This document shows, one piece after another, positions 36,879-45,736 of a stretch of DNA of 64,000 nt. The stretch spans positions 1,144,898-1,208,897 of the forward strand of contig NZ_KB849164.1 of the NCBI RefSeq assembly GCF_000367925.1. Direction: 5' to 3'. The first letter of the stretch is position 1; the number at the start of each line of letters is the position of its first letter. Source of the DNA: Acinetobacter bohemicus ANC 3994. Lineage in GTDB: Bacteria; Pseudomonadota; Gammaproteobacteria; Pseudomonadales; Moraxellaceae. The notes below the pieces were generated by a model. That model ran no database searches. It was not told where the DNA came from and saw nothing but the letters and a program-made list of their open reading frames with translations. A program made the position numbers and the translations under genes.

Positions 36879-37408
36879 TATTTTTCTGGTAGAGCTAATA
36901 AACACACAAAATTGCATAAATACCTGCGAAGCAACTTAAGAGACTCCGAAACTTACTCGTCACCAGATTATATGCTCTTTGGGCAAACTGAATAATGACA
37001 AGAAGAAAGCTTTGAAATTATTGAAATGCCAGTATTTATATCAAATGGCAATGAACACGATTTAGGTCAGGTAAGTTATCTATTCTTTTTTAAACAGCTC
37101 CTCATCACCCATAGATTTTTCTTATAAATAAAAATACAGTTGTGTATTATTAAAACTCTTGGATGGGCTTTTAAAACAAAATAGAGCAAAGACTCAGTAA
37201 TTTTTATAATTCAATTATTTAATAATATATCAAAACTCAATAATGTTCACTAGATATCCAAAAAAACCATAAAATCTAAATTATTGATTACAAAAAACCG
37301 TATAAAATTACTTTAACTTTCATACATTTTTCATATATAAAAAGACATACTAATTTTATGGTTTTAAACCATTTAACACATAATTTTTAAATCAATGAGG
37401 GGCTAACA
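36879..37408. other. Intergenic with a possible ORF remnant
   Basis: A plus-strand frame at about 37009-37125 reads SFEIIEMPVFISNGNEHDLG then QVSYLFFFKQLL and stops; no ribosome binding site or family is recognised. The last 250 bases are very AT-rich and form the promoter region of the oleate hydratase gene. Confidence 0.3.
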
Positions 37409-39028
37409 ATGCAAAATAAGAAACGTAATCCTTTAGATGCGCAGCAATCCCATCTTTGGATTATCGGTGGCGGTATTGCTGGCATGGCGGCAGCAGCTTT
37501 TGCAATTCGTGATGCTAAAGTGCCTGCAAAAAATATTCATATTTTAGAAGAGCTGGATATATCGGGCGGTTCAATGGATGGCGGCCCTACCCCGCATGCC
37601 GCACAAGCATGGGTAACGCGTGGCGGGCGTATGTTGACCGATGAGACCTATTTATGTCTATGGGACTTATTTTCCAGCATTCCCTCTTTAGAGAATCCTG
37701 AAATTTCTGTCCGTGAAGAATGCCGTGAATTTAACGAACAGGTAAAAACCCATGCACAAGCGCGTTTAATTGATGCACAGCATGTGATTGCAGATGCAGA
37801 AAAACTCGGACTAAATACATTGCACCGCGCACAAATGTTGCGCTTATTGGCATCGAGAGAAGAAAAAATCGGTAGCCGCCGCATTGATGAGTTTTTTGAT
37901 GAATCTTTTTTTGCAACCAATTTTTGGCGCATGTGGCGCACAACATTTGCTTTTCAAAAGTGGCATAGCGCAGCGGAACTACGCCGCTACTTCCTGCGTT
38001 TCATTCAGGAACTACCACGCATTCATACGCTCGCAGGCGTTAAGCGCACCAAGTACAATCAATACGACTCCATGATTTTGCCGCTACAGCGCTGGCTGGT
38101 GGCACAAGGTGTAGATGTACGCTTTGGCAATTATGTAACCGATGCAGACTTCACTACCAATGAAGAAACTCAGGAACGTCGTGCTACGCGCCTATACGTC
38201 AAATTGCCTGAAGGTACAGAGCAGATTGAGCTAAAAGCGCACGACTTAGCCATTTTCACCTTAGGCTCAATTACTGCCGATTCTCGTTATGGCGGCAATG
38301 ACGATGTACCGGCTTTAATCCGCGACCGTTTGGATCATGGTTGGACACTTTGGGATACATTGGCGAAGAAAGCACCTGACTTTGGCCGTCCAATGACTTT
38401 TTATGGCAATGTCGATGAACATAAGTGGGAGTCATTCACCCTGACCATGAAAGATGATGTGCTCTTAAAGCGCATCATTGATTACACAGGCAATGAACCA
38501 GGCACTGGCGCATTAATGACTTGGTTTGAGTCCGGTTGGCATTTATCCATTGTCGTTCCAGCACAGCCTCATTTTACCGATTTGCCTGAAGGCATGTACA
38601 CCCTATGGGGCTACGGTTTCCAAATTGACCATATCGGCGATTACATCAAAAAACCGATGAGCGAAGCCACTGGTAAAGAAATTTTAACCGAACTCATCAA
38701 ACAGCTGGGCTTTGATGACATTTTAGAGCATGTGTTGCAAACAACCGATGTGACAACAGCAATGATGCCGTATGCATCCGCCCTGTTCGCATGCCGAAAA
38801 CCGGGTGACCGCCCTTTGGTGATTCCTCAGGGTTCGCAAAACTTTGCCTTTTTAGGTCAGTTTGTTGAAATTGAAGATGATGTGGTCTTCACAGTAGAAT
38901 ATTCTGTACGTGGCGCTATGATTGCCATTTATGACTTCTTTGGCGTAGAGCGTGAAATTCCAGATATTTATAATGGCCTGCTCGACCCGAAAGTCGGCTT
39001 GAAGGCACTGGAAACCGTTTTCCATTAA
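37409..39028 (+). CDS. ohyA: Oleate hydratase
   Basis: 539 residues; GAGGGG seven bases before the ATG. FAD-dependent addition of water to the cis-9 double bond of oleate, giving 10-hydroxystearate. The FAD fold begins WIIGGGIAGMAAAAFAIRDA; SGGSMDGG, RGGRML, CLWDLFSSIPSLENP and the C-terminal FAFLGQFVEIEDDVVFTVEY follow the family closely. The Glu of the usual RGGREM motif is missing here (RGGRML), a variation reported for a monomeric Rhodococcus type. Codon usage is richer in G and C than its neighbours, hinting at transfer. Host role may be detoxification of unsaturated fatty acids. Confidence 0.9.
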   Translation: MQNKKRNPLDAQQSHLWIIGGGIAGMAAAAFAIRDAKVPAKNIHILEELDISGGSMDGGPTPHAAQAWVTRGGRMLTDETYLCLWDLFSSIPSLENPEISVREECREFNEQVKTHAQARLIDAQHVIADAEKLGLNTLHRAQMLRLLASREEKIGSRRIDEFFDESFFATNFWRMWRTTFAFQKWHSAAELRRYFLRFIQELPRIHTLAGVKRTKYNQYDSMILPLQRWLVAQGVDVRFGNYVTDADFTTNEETQERRATRLYVKLPEGTEQIELKAHDLAIFTLGSITADSRYGGNDDVPALIRDRLDHGWTLWDTLAKKAPDFGRPMTFYGNVDEHKWESFTLTMKDDVLLKRIIDYTGNEPGTGALMTWFESGWHLSIVVPAQPHFTDLPEGMYTLWGYGFQIDHIGDYIKKPMSEATGKEILTELIKQLGFDDILEHVLQTTDVTTAMMPYASALFACRKPGDRPLVIPQGSQNFAFLGQFVEIEDDVVFTVEYSVRGAMIAIYDFFGVEREIPDIYNGLLDPKVGLKALETVFH

Positions 39029-39049
39029 ACATGAATTGACGTTAGATAA

Positions 39050-39082
39050 AATAAGAGCACACAAATGTGCTCTTATTTTTTT
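39050..39082 (+). terminator. Oleate hydratase terminator
   Basis: TAAGAGCACA and TGTGCTCTTA form a 10-bp stem with loop CAAA, followed by seven T. Confidence 0.85.
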
Positions 39083-39278
39083 AACTTAGCTTATTTTTAT
39101 CTTAATGCATTACAAAACCTACTTTCTCAACTTAATTAATTGAAGCAGACCGTCCTATTTTAAAAAATAATAGACTTCAATTTTATTAACTTAGATCATC
39201 ACCAACTTCCACCGCCTCAATAATTTCAAACTTACGCTGGAATTTTATTTAGCTTTTACCAGTTATCTTAAATAAATT

Positions 39279-39986
39279 TTAACCATGATTATTCCGAATT
39301 GTATTTACATTCTTGTTCATTAAATGTCTTATAAAGTACTTAAAAAAGAGACTTTGAATATAACTAAGTTCTTGTTGATGATTTCTATAAAAATCATCAG
39401 GACTATCAAATAGACCGAAGTCCTGATTAATCCCTTTATCCTGAATAAAAGTATCACTTAGATTCCAATCTATAGGTGGATTATCAAAATTATCAGTGAA
39501 AACCCCAAAACCGCAGAATGTCTTAGTCATGTTTTTATTAATATTTTTTAGTTCTTGAAGATACTGCCTATCAAGAATAACCCCTTCCAAGATATACCAA
39601 TGTTCATTCACATAAACCTCTACCCAGCTATGCAAAATGTTTTTAGGTGAAAGCTTGTACCAGATACCGTCAATAGCACCTTTTTGTAACTCTTTATCAA
39701 TAGTAAAACCGTGTAACCGAGTAGGTATCTTGGTTGCTCTTAACAGTGCCATCAATAAAGTCGCTTTTGTATTACATTGGCCATAGCCATCTTTTAAAAT
39801 ATCAGAAGCCTGTATCATGTCACTGGTGTTATAGCCAAACTTTATTTCGTCTCGAACAAAGTTATAAATATTTTTTACTTTATCTACATCAGCTAACTCA
39901 TTCCATTTTCTTTGATCTATTAAGTTTTTTATTAAAAGATGGTTATAGTTTAATATAGGTGTTTCTTTCAGTAATCTTTCCATCAT
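39279..39986 (-). CDS. Transglutaminase-like cysteine protease domain protein
   Basis: 235 residues. The catalytic triad order of the transglutaminase-core fold is visible: Cys in GYGQCNTKATLLMALLRA, His in ILHSWVEVYVNEHWYILEG and a following Asp in VILDRQYLQE. KVKNIYNFVRDEIKFGYN precedes the Cys as in bacterial transglutaminase-like proteases. No signal peptide. Such domains cut or crosslink peptides, but the partner is unknown. The gene is isolated on the minus strand between oleate hydratase and the MBL/DsbA pair. Confidence 0.8.
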   Translation of the reverse strand: MMERLLKETPILNYNHLLIKNLIDQRKWNELADVDKVKNIYNFVRDEIKFGYNTSDMIQASDILKDGYGQCNTKATLLMALLRATKIPTRLHGFTIDKELQKGAIDGIWYKLSPKNILHSWVEVYVNEHWYILEGVILDRQYLQELKNINKNMTKTFCGFGVFTDNFDNPPIDWNLSDTFIQDKGINQDFGLFDSPDDFYRNHQQELSYIQSLFFKYFIRHLMNKNVNTIRNNHG

Positions 39987-40351
39987 GACCTCTCTCGTTT
40001 TTAATTATCCTTATTCAAAACTATGGAGTTAGACCAAGGTCAATAGGTCATGACTTTTAATAATTTATAATATTTTTACTTATTTTTATTTTGGGGCTTT
40101 TCTCTATCTAAAACTATGCCAAAAATGTGCAGACTTTCGCTCATAAAAATAAGTTCAAGCTTGGTATCAACAATGCAAATAATCAGGACAAATCCTCTTA
40201 ATTTAAATTTTGGGTTTAATTCATAGATAAACAAATGGATTAACGCATGCAACTTAATCCATTTTGTAGATTAAGTTGCATGTAAATAAAAGCTTAACAG
40301 TTACCAATGATTTTAGAAAATGTGAGTTTAAGAGCATGAAGTACGCTTAAA
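39987..40351. other. Intergenic with a long perfect hairpin
   Basis: CATGCAACTTAATC (40246-40259) pairs with GATTAAGTTGCATG (40269-40282), a 14-bp perfect stem 70 bp beyond the MBL gene. No T-run follows, so its role as terminator is uncertain. Nothing else is recognised. Confidence 0.4.
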
Positions 40352-41212
40352 TTATTTCCACTCCATTTCACCAGTCAGTACTTTAGAGCTTAATTCTAAC
40401 GAGCTTTCTTCTGCTAAATTTGGATACTTGTCTTTTAATGCAGCAATCACAGATGCAGAGTTTTTATGCTCTTTCAAAACCTTATCGACATCCACAAGAT
40501 ACTGATAAGTAAAGTCAATGGCTTTTGTTGCAGAAGGAATTTCACCCATATAATGCCCAGGAATTACAGCATGTGGGTGTAATCGATTCATTTGTTTGAC
40601 AGTTCTACGCCATTCATCACGTGCTTCTGTTGTTTGTGTATCAGCAGTCCACAAATGAATACCTGAAGACAAACCTACACCGCCCAGAATTGTACGATTG
40701 CTTGGAACCCAAAGATAAGAAGCATATTTACCTGGCGCCTTAATCTCAATTTTTTCACCTTCTAGCTTAATCGTTTTATCTTCAATTGCACGAGGAACAA
40801 CAATTTGAGACGGTGCACCAGCTTTTAAAATTGGCCCCCAATAGGCAAACTTACCCTCTTTAGTTGCTTCAATATGTTTAATAACTTCAGGCGTTGCAAT
40901 CACTTTTGCATTTGGAAATGCTTGTACAAGTGGTTCTAAGCCAAAATAATAATCTGGGTCACCTGATGTAATTATAATATATTTAAGGTTTTTACCACTG
41001 TCCTGAACGAGTTTAACCAAGTTCTTTGCATCATTAACACTAAATTGTGCATCCACAAGCACCGCATCTTTTTCACCTGAAATCAAAGTCGATGTAACAG
41101 GGAAAATGCCTTGTGCTTGAGGGTTATAAACTTTATAGGTTAACTCCGTTGCAAAAGCTGAAGCACTCAATGCCATTGAACTCACAAGAAGTGATTTAAG
41201 AAGTAATTTCAT
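40352..41212 (-). CDS. Periplasmic metallo-beta-lactamase-fold protein with altered metal site
   Basis: 286 residues with a signal peptide ending SAFA. The fold is recognised from TLISGEKDAVLVDAQFSVND, YIIITSGDPDYYFGLEPLVQ, and VIPGHYMGEI. The metal-binding THxHxDH is replaced by TSGDPDY, so two or three histidines of the first site are absent, while the late His in PGHYMG is kept. The protein may bind one metal differently or be inactive. It lies 25 bp after a DsbA-family gene, both divergent from an HxlR regulator that probably controls them. Confidence 0.75.
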   Translation of the reverse strand: MKLLLKSLLVSSMALSASAFATELTYKVYNPQAQGIFPVTSTLISGEKDAVLVDAQFSVNDAKNLVKLVQDSGKNLKYIIITSGDPDYYFGLEPLVQAFPNAKVIATPEVIKHIEATKEGKFAYWGPILKAGAPSQIVVPRAIEDKTIKLEGEKIEIKAPGKYASYLWVPSNRTILGGVGLSSGIHLWTADTQTTEARDEWRRTVKQMNRLHPHAVIPGHYMGEIPSATKAIDFTYQYLVDVDKVLKEHKNSASVIAALKDKYPNLAEESSLELSSKVLTGEMEWK

Positions 41213-41237
41213 ATTATTGTCTCTCTTTAAAATTAAA

Positions 41238-41894
41238 TTACGCTTTAAGCAATTGCTGATCTATAAACTGAACGAAATCCTGTGGTTTATTGTAAAACCT
41301 ATGTATTGATATCTTATTCATTTCACCAGATTGATTTTCAAACACCAATGTTGGAAAGCCCTGTCCACGCACATGCGCTAACAATTGACGTGCATGATGA
41401 ATACTTTGATGCATAAGATTCTGATCCACTGCACCTAAATATTTTGACCATTGCTCGTCATCAATCCCTAACTCGAAAGCAAGTTGAGCAAGCACACCGT
41501 ATTGGGTGACATTTAAACCTTTCTGATAGTAGTCCTGTTGTATTAAATTTAAGAGCGATAACATTGAGCCATGCCCTAAACCTTGATGAATACTCAGTAA
41601 AGCATGAGTTGCAGGGATAGAGTTCATGATTAATGTCGTATCTTTAAGCAAACCATTTTTATAATCATCTCCAAAATCTACACCTGTGAGTCGATGTATC
41701 TGTTCATCATAATGAATGATTTGTGCACGCATTACTGCTGTCATTTGCGGTTGGTGATTTTCACTATAAAGCCCACCCAAATGTAGACGTTGTAGATTTG
41801 GAAATTTTTCTTCGGCTGCATTAATTAAAGGTAATACCCCATAGCTCCAGCCACAGATAGGATCGATAATCCAATGTAAAATTGGAGAAGCCAT
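41238..41894 (-). CDS. DsbA-family thioredoxin-fold oxidoreductase, CxxS type
   Basis: 218 residues, no signal peptide. The N-terminus WIIDPICGWSYGVLPLI has the active-site window CGWS (Cys14, Ser17) in place of the usual CxxC, as in FrnE-like and HCCA-isomerase-like proteins. GQGFPTLVFENQSGEM near the C-terminus carries the cis-Pro (FPT) of the thioredoxin fold. It is first in a pair with the MBL-fold gene and divergent from the HxlR regulator. A role in thiol or electrophile stress is likely but not shown. Confidence 0.8.
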   Translation of the reverse strand: MASPILHWIIDPICGWSYGVLPLINAAEEKFPNLQRLHLGGLYSENHQPQMTAVMRAQIIHYDEQIHRLTGVDFGDDYKNGLLKDTTLIMNSIPATHALLSIHQGLGHGSMLSLLNLIQQDYYQKGLNVTQYGVLAQLAFELGIDDEQWSKYLGAVDQNLMHQSIHHARQLLAHVRGQGFPTLVFENQSGEMNKISIHRFYNKPQDFVQFIDQQLLKA

Positions 41895-41979
41895 AAACTA
41901 CTCTCATCAATAAAAATATGATTTGAAATATACGAAAACAATATATTTCAAGCGATATTTGCTATAGTAAATAAGCGAG

Positions 41980-42010
41980 TTACTTTTTGTAAGTACTTAC
42001 AAAAAAGTAA
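41980..42010. promoter_or_regulatory. Palindrome between hxlR-type and dsbA-type genes, candidate HxlR operator
   Basis: TTACTTTTTGTAAG (41980-41993) mirrors CTTACAAAAAAGTAA (41996-42010) around TA, imperfect by one extra A. TACTT-type inverted repeats are the usual targets of HxlR/YodB/HypR regulators, and the site sits in the divergent promoter region. Confidence 0.65.
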
Positions 42011-42034
42011 GTGTTTTTTTATCTTGGAAAGTTT

Positions 42035-42376
42035 ATGAATATTGATGAATCCTGTTTAGCCGCAAATGTACTGTCAAAAAATTGCCCTTCTAGAGTTACG
42101 CTTATGCATTTAACCAATCGTTGGGGGGTACTCGTTATGTTTAGTCTAAGAAAAGGCACCCATCGATTTAGTGAATTAAGACGAAGAATTGATGGGATTA
42201 GTGAGAAAATGTTAACTCAAACTTTACGTGATTTAGAAAATGATGGTTTTATCGTTCGTAAGGAATATGCCGTTATTCCTCCACATGTAGAATATTCATT
42301 ATCTGCCAAAAAAGGCATTGAAGTTGCTGAAAAAATTTATGACTTAGTTGATTGGATTGAAAAAAATACAAATTAA
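42035..42376 (+). CDS. HxlR family transcriptional regulator
   Basis: 113 residues from the ATG at 42035 (GGAAAG upstream); a GTG at 42011 would add eight residues. The HxlR winged helix is complete: MHLTNRWGVLVMFSLRKGTH, RFSELRRRIDGISEKMLTQT, LRDLENDGFIVRKEY. Two N-terminal cysteines (DESCLAA and KNCPSR) could sense thiol-reactive compounds, as in YodB-type members. It is divergent from the DsbA/MBL pair, with a matching palindrome in between. Confidence 0.87.
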   Translation: MNIDESCLAANVLSKNCPSRVTLMHLTNRWGVLVMFSLRKGTHRFSELRRRIDGISEKMLTQTLRDLENDGFIVRKEYAVIPPHVEYSLSAKKGIEVAEKIYDLVDWIEKNTN

Positions 42377-42749
42377 GTGAGTAAGCCACCCACGTCCGAC
42401 CATTAATCAAAATTCGTATTTAGAGTCAGTCAAAGCTGTAAGAAAGACACCCAGATTACGCTATTTGGGTGCATACTTAGCACACTCAAGATCAATATTA
42501 TCTTTGGGTCGTGTAAAGCGAATGAATAGAAAATACTTCAGGATCATCTGATGAAAGAAATATCCATGAAAGGATCAGTTCAATAACATAAGAAATGTGC
42601 GGTTGCCCTGTTTTCATTGAGCAGTTTAATCGTAAGCTTTTTAAAGTAGACTCTAATCCTAAGGATTACAGCATTCTATTATTGTCCTCTCTTAATAATT
42701 AAATGGTATTTTAATTGGTCAATATTCTCTGTAAGGCATAATTTAATCT
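42377..42749. other. Intergenic, no gene seen
   Basis: An imperfect hairpin CACCCAGATTACGC with TATTTGGGTG at 42449-42472 may terminate the HxlR gene. The rest shows no recognisable ORF. Confidence 0.35.
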
Positions 42750-42806
42750 TCACCCCGAAAGTTGGACACACAGTCTAATTTAAAGGCTGCATTTTTATGC
42801 AAAACC
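42750..42806 (+). mobile_element. IS3-family-like terminal remnant, copy 2
   Basis: TCACCCCGAAAGTTGGACAC then ACAGTCTAATTTAAAGGCTG and an ATG match copy 1 at 36769 over about 57 bases, same orientation. No transposase follows. The copies bracket about 6 kb holding oleate hydratase, transglutaminase-like, MBL, DsbA and HxlR genes. Confidence 0.6.
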
Positions 42807-42906
42807 AAGAAGAACACTCAGGGGATTCTTTCAACTGATTACATGGGAATTCGATTTACTTCTAATTTAGCGCTTTATTCATAATCAATAAAATACATTC
42901 AGAGAT

Positions 42907-42937
42907 AAAAAAAGGAACCTAATAATAGGTTCCTTTT
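42907..42937 (-). terminator. aspA terminator
   Basis: AAAGGAACCT and AGGTTCCTTT form a 10-bp stem with loop AATAAT, followed on the minus strand by a run of seven T, 31 bases beyond the aspA stop. Confidence 0.85.
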
Positions 42938-42968
42938 AATTTATGCAGCAATTAATTTAAACTGCTGA

Positions 42969-44384
42969 TTAAGCACATTGCTTAGGCTGTACCATATTAT
43001 TCACAGCTAAAACATCTGCCAAAATTTGATCCGAAAGTAAATTTTCAGCTTTAATTAAAGCTAAAACACTTTGACCTGACTCATTGGCTTGTTTAGCAAT
43101 ACGTGTAGTCGTTTCATACCCTAAGTATGGATTCAATGCGGTAATAATACCAATTGAATTTTCGACCAATGCCTGACAGTGTTCAGCATTTGCACGTATA
43201 TTTTCAATACATTTATGTTGGAACATTTGCATCGCTTTGCCTAATAAATCAATAGATTCGAACAGTTTGAAAGCAATCAAAGGCTCCATAGCATTCAACT
43301 GTAATTGGCCTGCTTCTGCTGCCAAAGTAATTGCCAAATCGTTAGCAATAATTTGGAAACAGACTAAATTCATTGCTTCTGGAATAACCGGATTAACTTT
43401 ACCTGGCATAATTGAACTACCTGGTTGACGTGGTTCTAAATGAATTTCATTTAAACCTGCACGAGGACCACTCGATAATAAACGTAAGTCATTCGCGATT
43501 TTTGACAGTTTAGTCGCTGTACGTTTTAACAAGCTAGATAATAAAACAAAATCACCCATATCTGAAGTCGCTTCAATTAAATCAGGTGCGCTGCTAATAT
43601 TTCGCTGCGTAATTTCTGATAATGAAGCAATCGCATACTCACGGTATTTAACTTCGGTATTGATGCCTGTTCCAATTGCAGTACCGCCCAAATTCACCAC
43701 ACTTAAAGCATCTGGCATGATTTGATTAAGTCTGTTCAAATCGCTTTGTAACGTATTTCCAAAAGCACCAAATTCTTGACCTAAAGTCATCGGCACAGCA
43801 TCTTGTAACTGAGTACGACCCATTTTTAAAATATCAGAAAACTCATCTGACTTATGTTTAAAGCTTTGAATTAAATTTTCAAATGGAGTATTTAATTGAG
43901 CTATTGCAGAGATTAATCCAACTTTAATTGCTGTTGGATAAACATCATTTGTAGACTGTGACATATTAACATCATTGTTTGGATGTAAATACTGATACTC
44001 ACCTTTTGAATGCTCTAAATATTCCAAACCAATATTAGCAAGTACTTCATTAATATTCATATTGGTTGAAGTACCAGCGCCACCTTGAATCATATCGATT
44101 GGAAATTGATCATGATATTGATTATTCAAAATCTGTTGGCAAGCATATTGAATTGCATTATTTTTATTTTCTTCAATTTTATTAAGTTTAAAATTTGCAT
44201 GTGCACATGCAGATTTAACCATTGCAAGTGCTTTAATAAAAACAGGAAATTGACTTAATTTATTTTGACTTAAATTAAAATTTTCTAGTGCTCTTAAAGT
44301 TTGTACACCATAATAGCAATGAGCAGGAACTTCTTTATAACCTAATAAATCTTTTTCAGTTCGTGTATTAATCTTAATGTTCAT
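42969..44384 (-). CDS. aspA: Aspartate ammonia-lyase
   Basis: 471 residues, full length. It converts L-aspartate to fumarate and ammonia. Signatures of the aspartase/fumarase family: TGKxxxxxVP-like EKDLLGYKEVPAHCYYGVQT, GGAGTSTNMNINEVLAN, NDVNMSQSTNDVYPTAIKVG, and the flexible catalytic loop GSSIMPGKVNPVIPEAMN. Residues favour AspA over FumC (the GQEFGAFGNTL and NAMEPLIAFKLFES segments). It is divergent from a LysR regulator; a perfect 15-bp dyad in between also occurs upstream of the Glu/Asp symporter gene. Confidence 0.93.
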   Translation of the reverse strand: MNIKINTRTEKDLLGYKEVPAHCYYGVQTLRALENFNLSQNKLSQFPVFIKALAMVKSACAHANFKLNKIEENKNNAIQYACQQILNNQYHDQFPIDMIQGGAGTSTNMNINEVLANIGLEYLEHSKGEYQYLHPNNDVNMSQSTNDVYPTAIKVGLISAIAQLNTPFENLIQSFKHKSDEFSDILKMGRTQLQDAVPMTLGQEFGAFGNTLQSDLNRLNQIMPDALSVVNLGGTAIGTGINTEVKYREYAIASLSEITQRNISSAPDLIEATSDMGDFVLLSSLLKRTATKLSKIANDLRLLSSGPRAGLNEIHLEPRQPGSSIMPGKVNPVIPEAMNLVCFQIIANDLAITLAAEAGQLQLNAMEPLIAFKLFESIDLLGKAMQMFQHKCIENIRANAEHCQALVENSIGIITALNPYLGYETTTRIAKQANESGQSVLALIKAENLLSDQILADVLAVNNMVQPKQCA

Positions 44385-44462
44385 TTAAATAGACTCTGAG
44401 TAACAATAAATTAATATTAGAGCGCAAGCTGTTTTTTTTCTAATGTAAAAAGATATTACTGC

Positions 44463-44477
44463 ATGCATTTTTTGCAT
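44463..44477. promoter_or_regulatory. LysR-type box between aspA and lysR
   Basis: ATGCATTTTTTGCAT, perfect 5-bp arms with five T between, of the LysR T-N11-A type. The exact reverse complement occurs at 47230-47244 before the symporter gene. A TATAAT at 44485-44490 could be the -10 of lysR. Confidence 0.7.
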
Positions 44478-44518
44478 AATAGATTATAATTTATAAAAGT
44501 ATGCGTGAAGGATTAATT

Positions 44519-45409
44519 ATGACCTTAGAAATTAGATGGATTGAAGATTTGCTTGCACTAGAGCAAGAAAAATCTATTTCCCAAGCAGCGGAAATACGAC
44601 ACGTCACACAATCTGCATTTACGCGTAGAATTCAGAACATTGAAAATGCGTTGGGTTTCCAAATTTTAAAACGATATAGCAAAAATATTGATTTCACAGA
44701 AGCTGGTCAAGTCTTACTAGCATCTTCAAAAAACATACAAAATCAACTCACTACAACCATTAAGTATCTAGAAAAGAATGTTAAGAATAATGAATTAACG
44801 GTCAAATTTTCAGTATCGCACTCCTTAATCACGCAGTTTTTTCCTCGCTTTATTCATGAGTTATCAACCAACATGGAGGATTTAAAATTAGAAATTATTG
44901 CCGCTAATCTCAAACAAGGGATGCGTTTACTTAAAGATGGTTCGTGTGATTTTTTAATTGGTTATTGTGATCAAAAAACGCTACAACAACTCGATCTTTC
45001 TTTTTTCGTATGCCATAAAATTGTTGAAATGGAAATATTACCAGTGACCACATTAAATAATGATGGCACTCCTAAATATTCATTAGATCAGCCCTTTCCT
45101 TTATTGGCTTATAGTAAACAAGCCTATTTAAGAAACTGTGTTGATGAAGTGATTGAAAATAAATTAGATTATCGAACTTTATACGAAACAGATAATGCTG
45201 GTGATTTAAAAGAGTTGGTTTTACAAGGTTTAGGTATTGCATGGTTACCTAAATTATTAGTTGAAAAAGAGATTGCTGAGAATAAATTAAAAGTAGTTGA
45301 TTGTAATCAATATAATTTATTTCAAGATATCTATATTATTAGGCGTGAAATGGCATTCTCAAATAGAATTAACTATATTTGGAATACATTAACAAAACAG
45401 ACTGAATAA
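44519..45409 (+). CDS. LysR family regulator of the aspartate genes
   Basis: 296 residues from the ATG at 44519 (AAGGA upstream); six upstream codons from 44501 look non-native. Winged helix: LEQEKSISQAAEIRHVTQSA then FTRRIQNIENALG (about residues 11-43). The effector domain contains FSVSHSLITQFFPRFIH, DFLIGYCDQKTL and VLQGLGIAWLPKLLVEKE. It is divergent from aspA and one gene from the symporter; the dyad shared by both promoters makes it a regulator of aspartate and glutamate use. Confidence 0.85.
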   Translation: MTLEIRWIEDLLALEQEKSISQAAEIRHVTQSAFTRRIQNIENALGFQILKRYSKNIDFTEAGQVLLASSKNIQNQLTTTIKYLEKNVKNNELTVKFSVSHSLITQFFPRFIHELSTNMEDLKLEIIAANLKQGMRLLKDGSCDFLIGYCDQKTLQQLDLSFFVCHKIVEMEILPVTTLNNDGTPKYSLDQPFPLLAYSKQAYLRNCVDEVIENKLDYRTLYETDNAGDLKELVLQGLGIAWLPKLLVEKEIAENKLKVVDCNQYNLFQDIYIIRREMAFSNRINYIWNTLTKQTE

Positions 45410-45616
45410 ATTTACATTTTGTTTATTTAATCAATCATTAACTATATGTTATATACACATTTCTGTGTGTTTAATATGCAGCACAAAATTAATACTATTT
45501 TTTAAATGATCTAAATTTAAGTGACCTAAATGATTTTAGGTGTTTATTTTTCTATTTATGAATCGTTAACTTAAAATATATTAAGTTTAGTTTTTACATA
45601 GTAAATACAAAAATAA

Positions 45617-45685
45617 TAAAAGGTGATCTTTAGAAACGTCTAGCAATATAACTCTATGCTAATCGTTTTAAAAATCACCTTTTAA
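45617..45685 (-). terminator. Terminator of the symporter gene
   Basis: AAAAGGTGATC at 45618-45628 pairs with GATTTTT-side AATCACCTTTT at 45674-45684, giving a long stem with internal loops; T-rich sequence follows on the minus strand. The interval 45410-45616 between it and the lysR stop shows nothing else. Confidence 0.55.
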
Positions 45686-45736
45686 ATTATTTAAGTGGTT
45701 ACTTCATTGATTTTATATAAGCCTTGCTGAAGCAGC

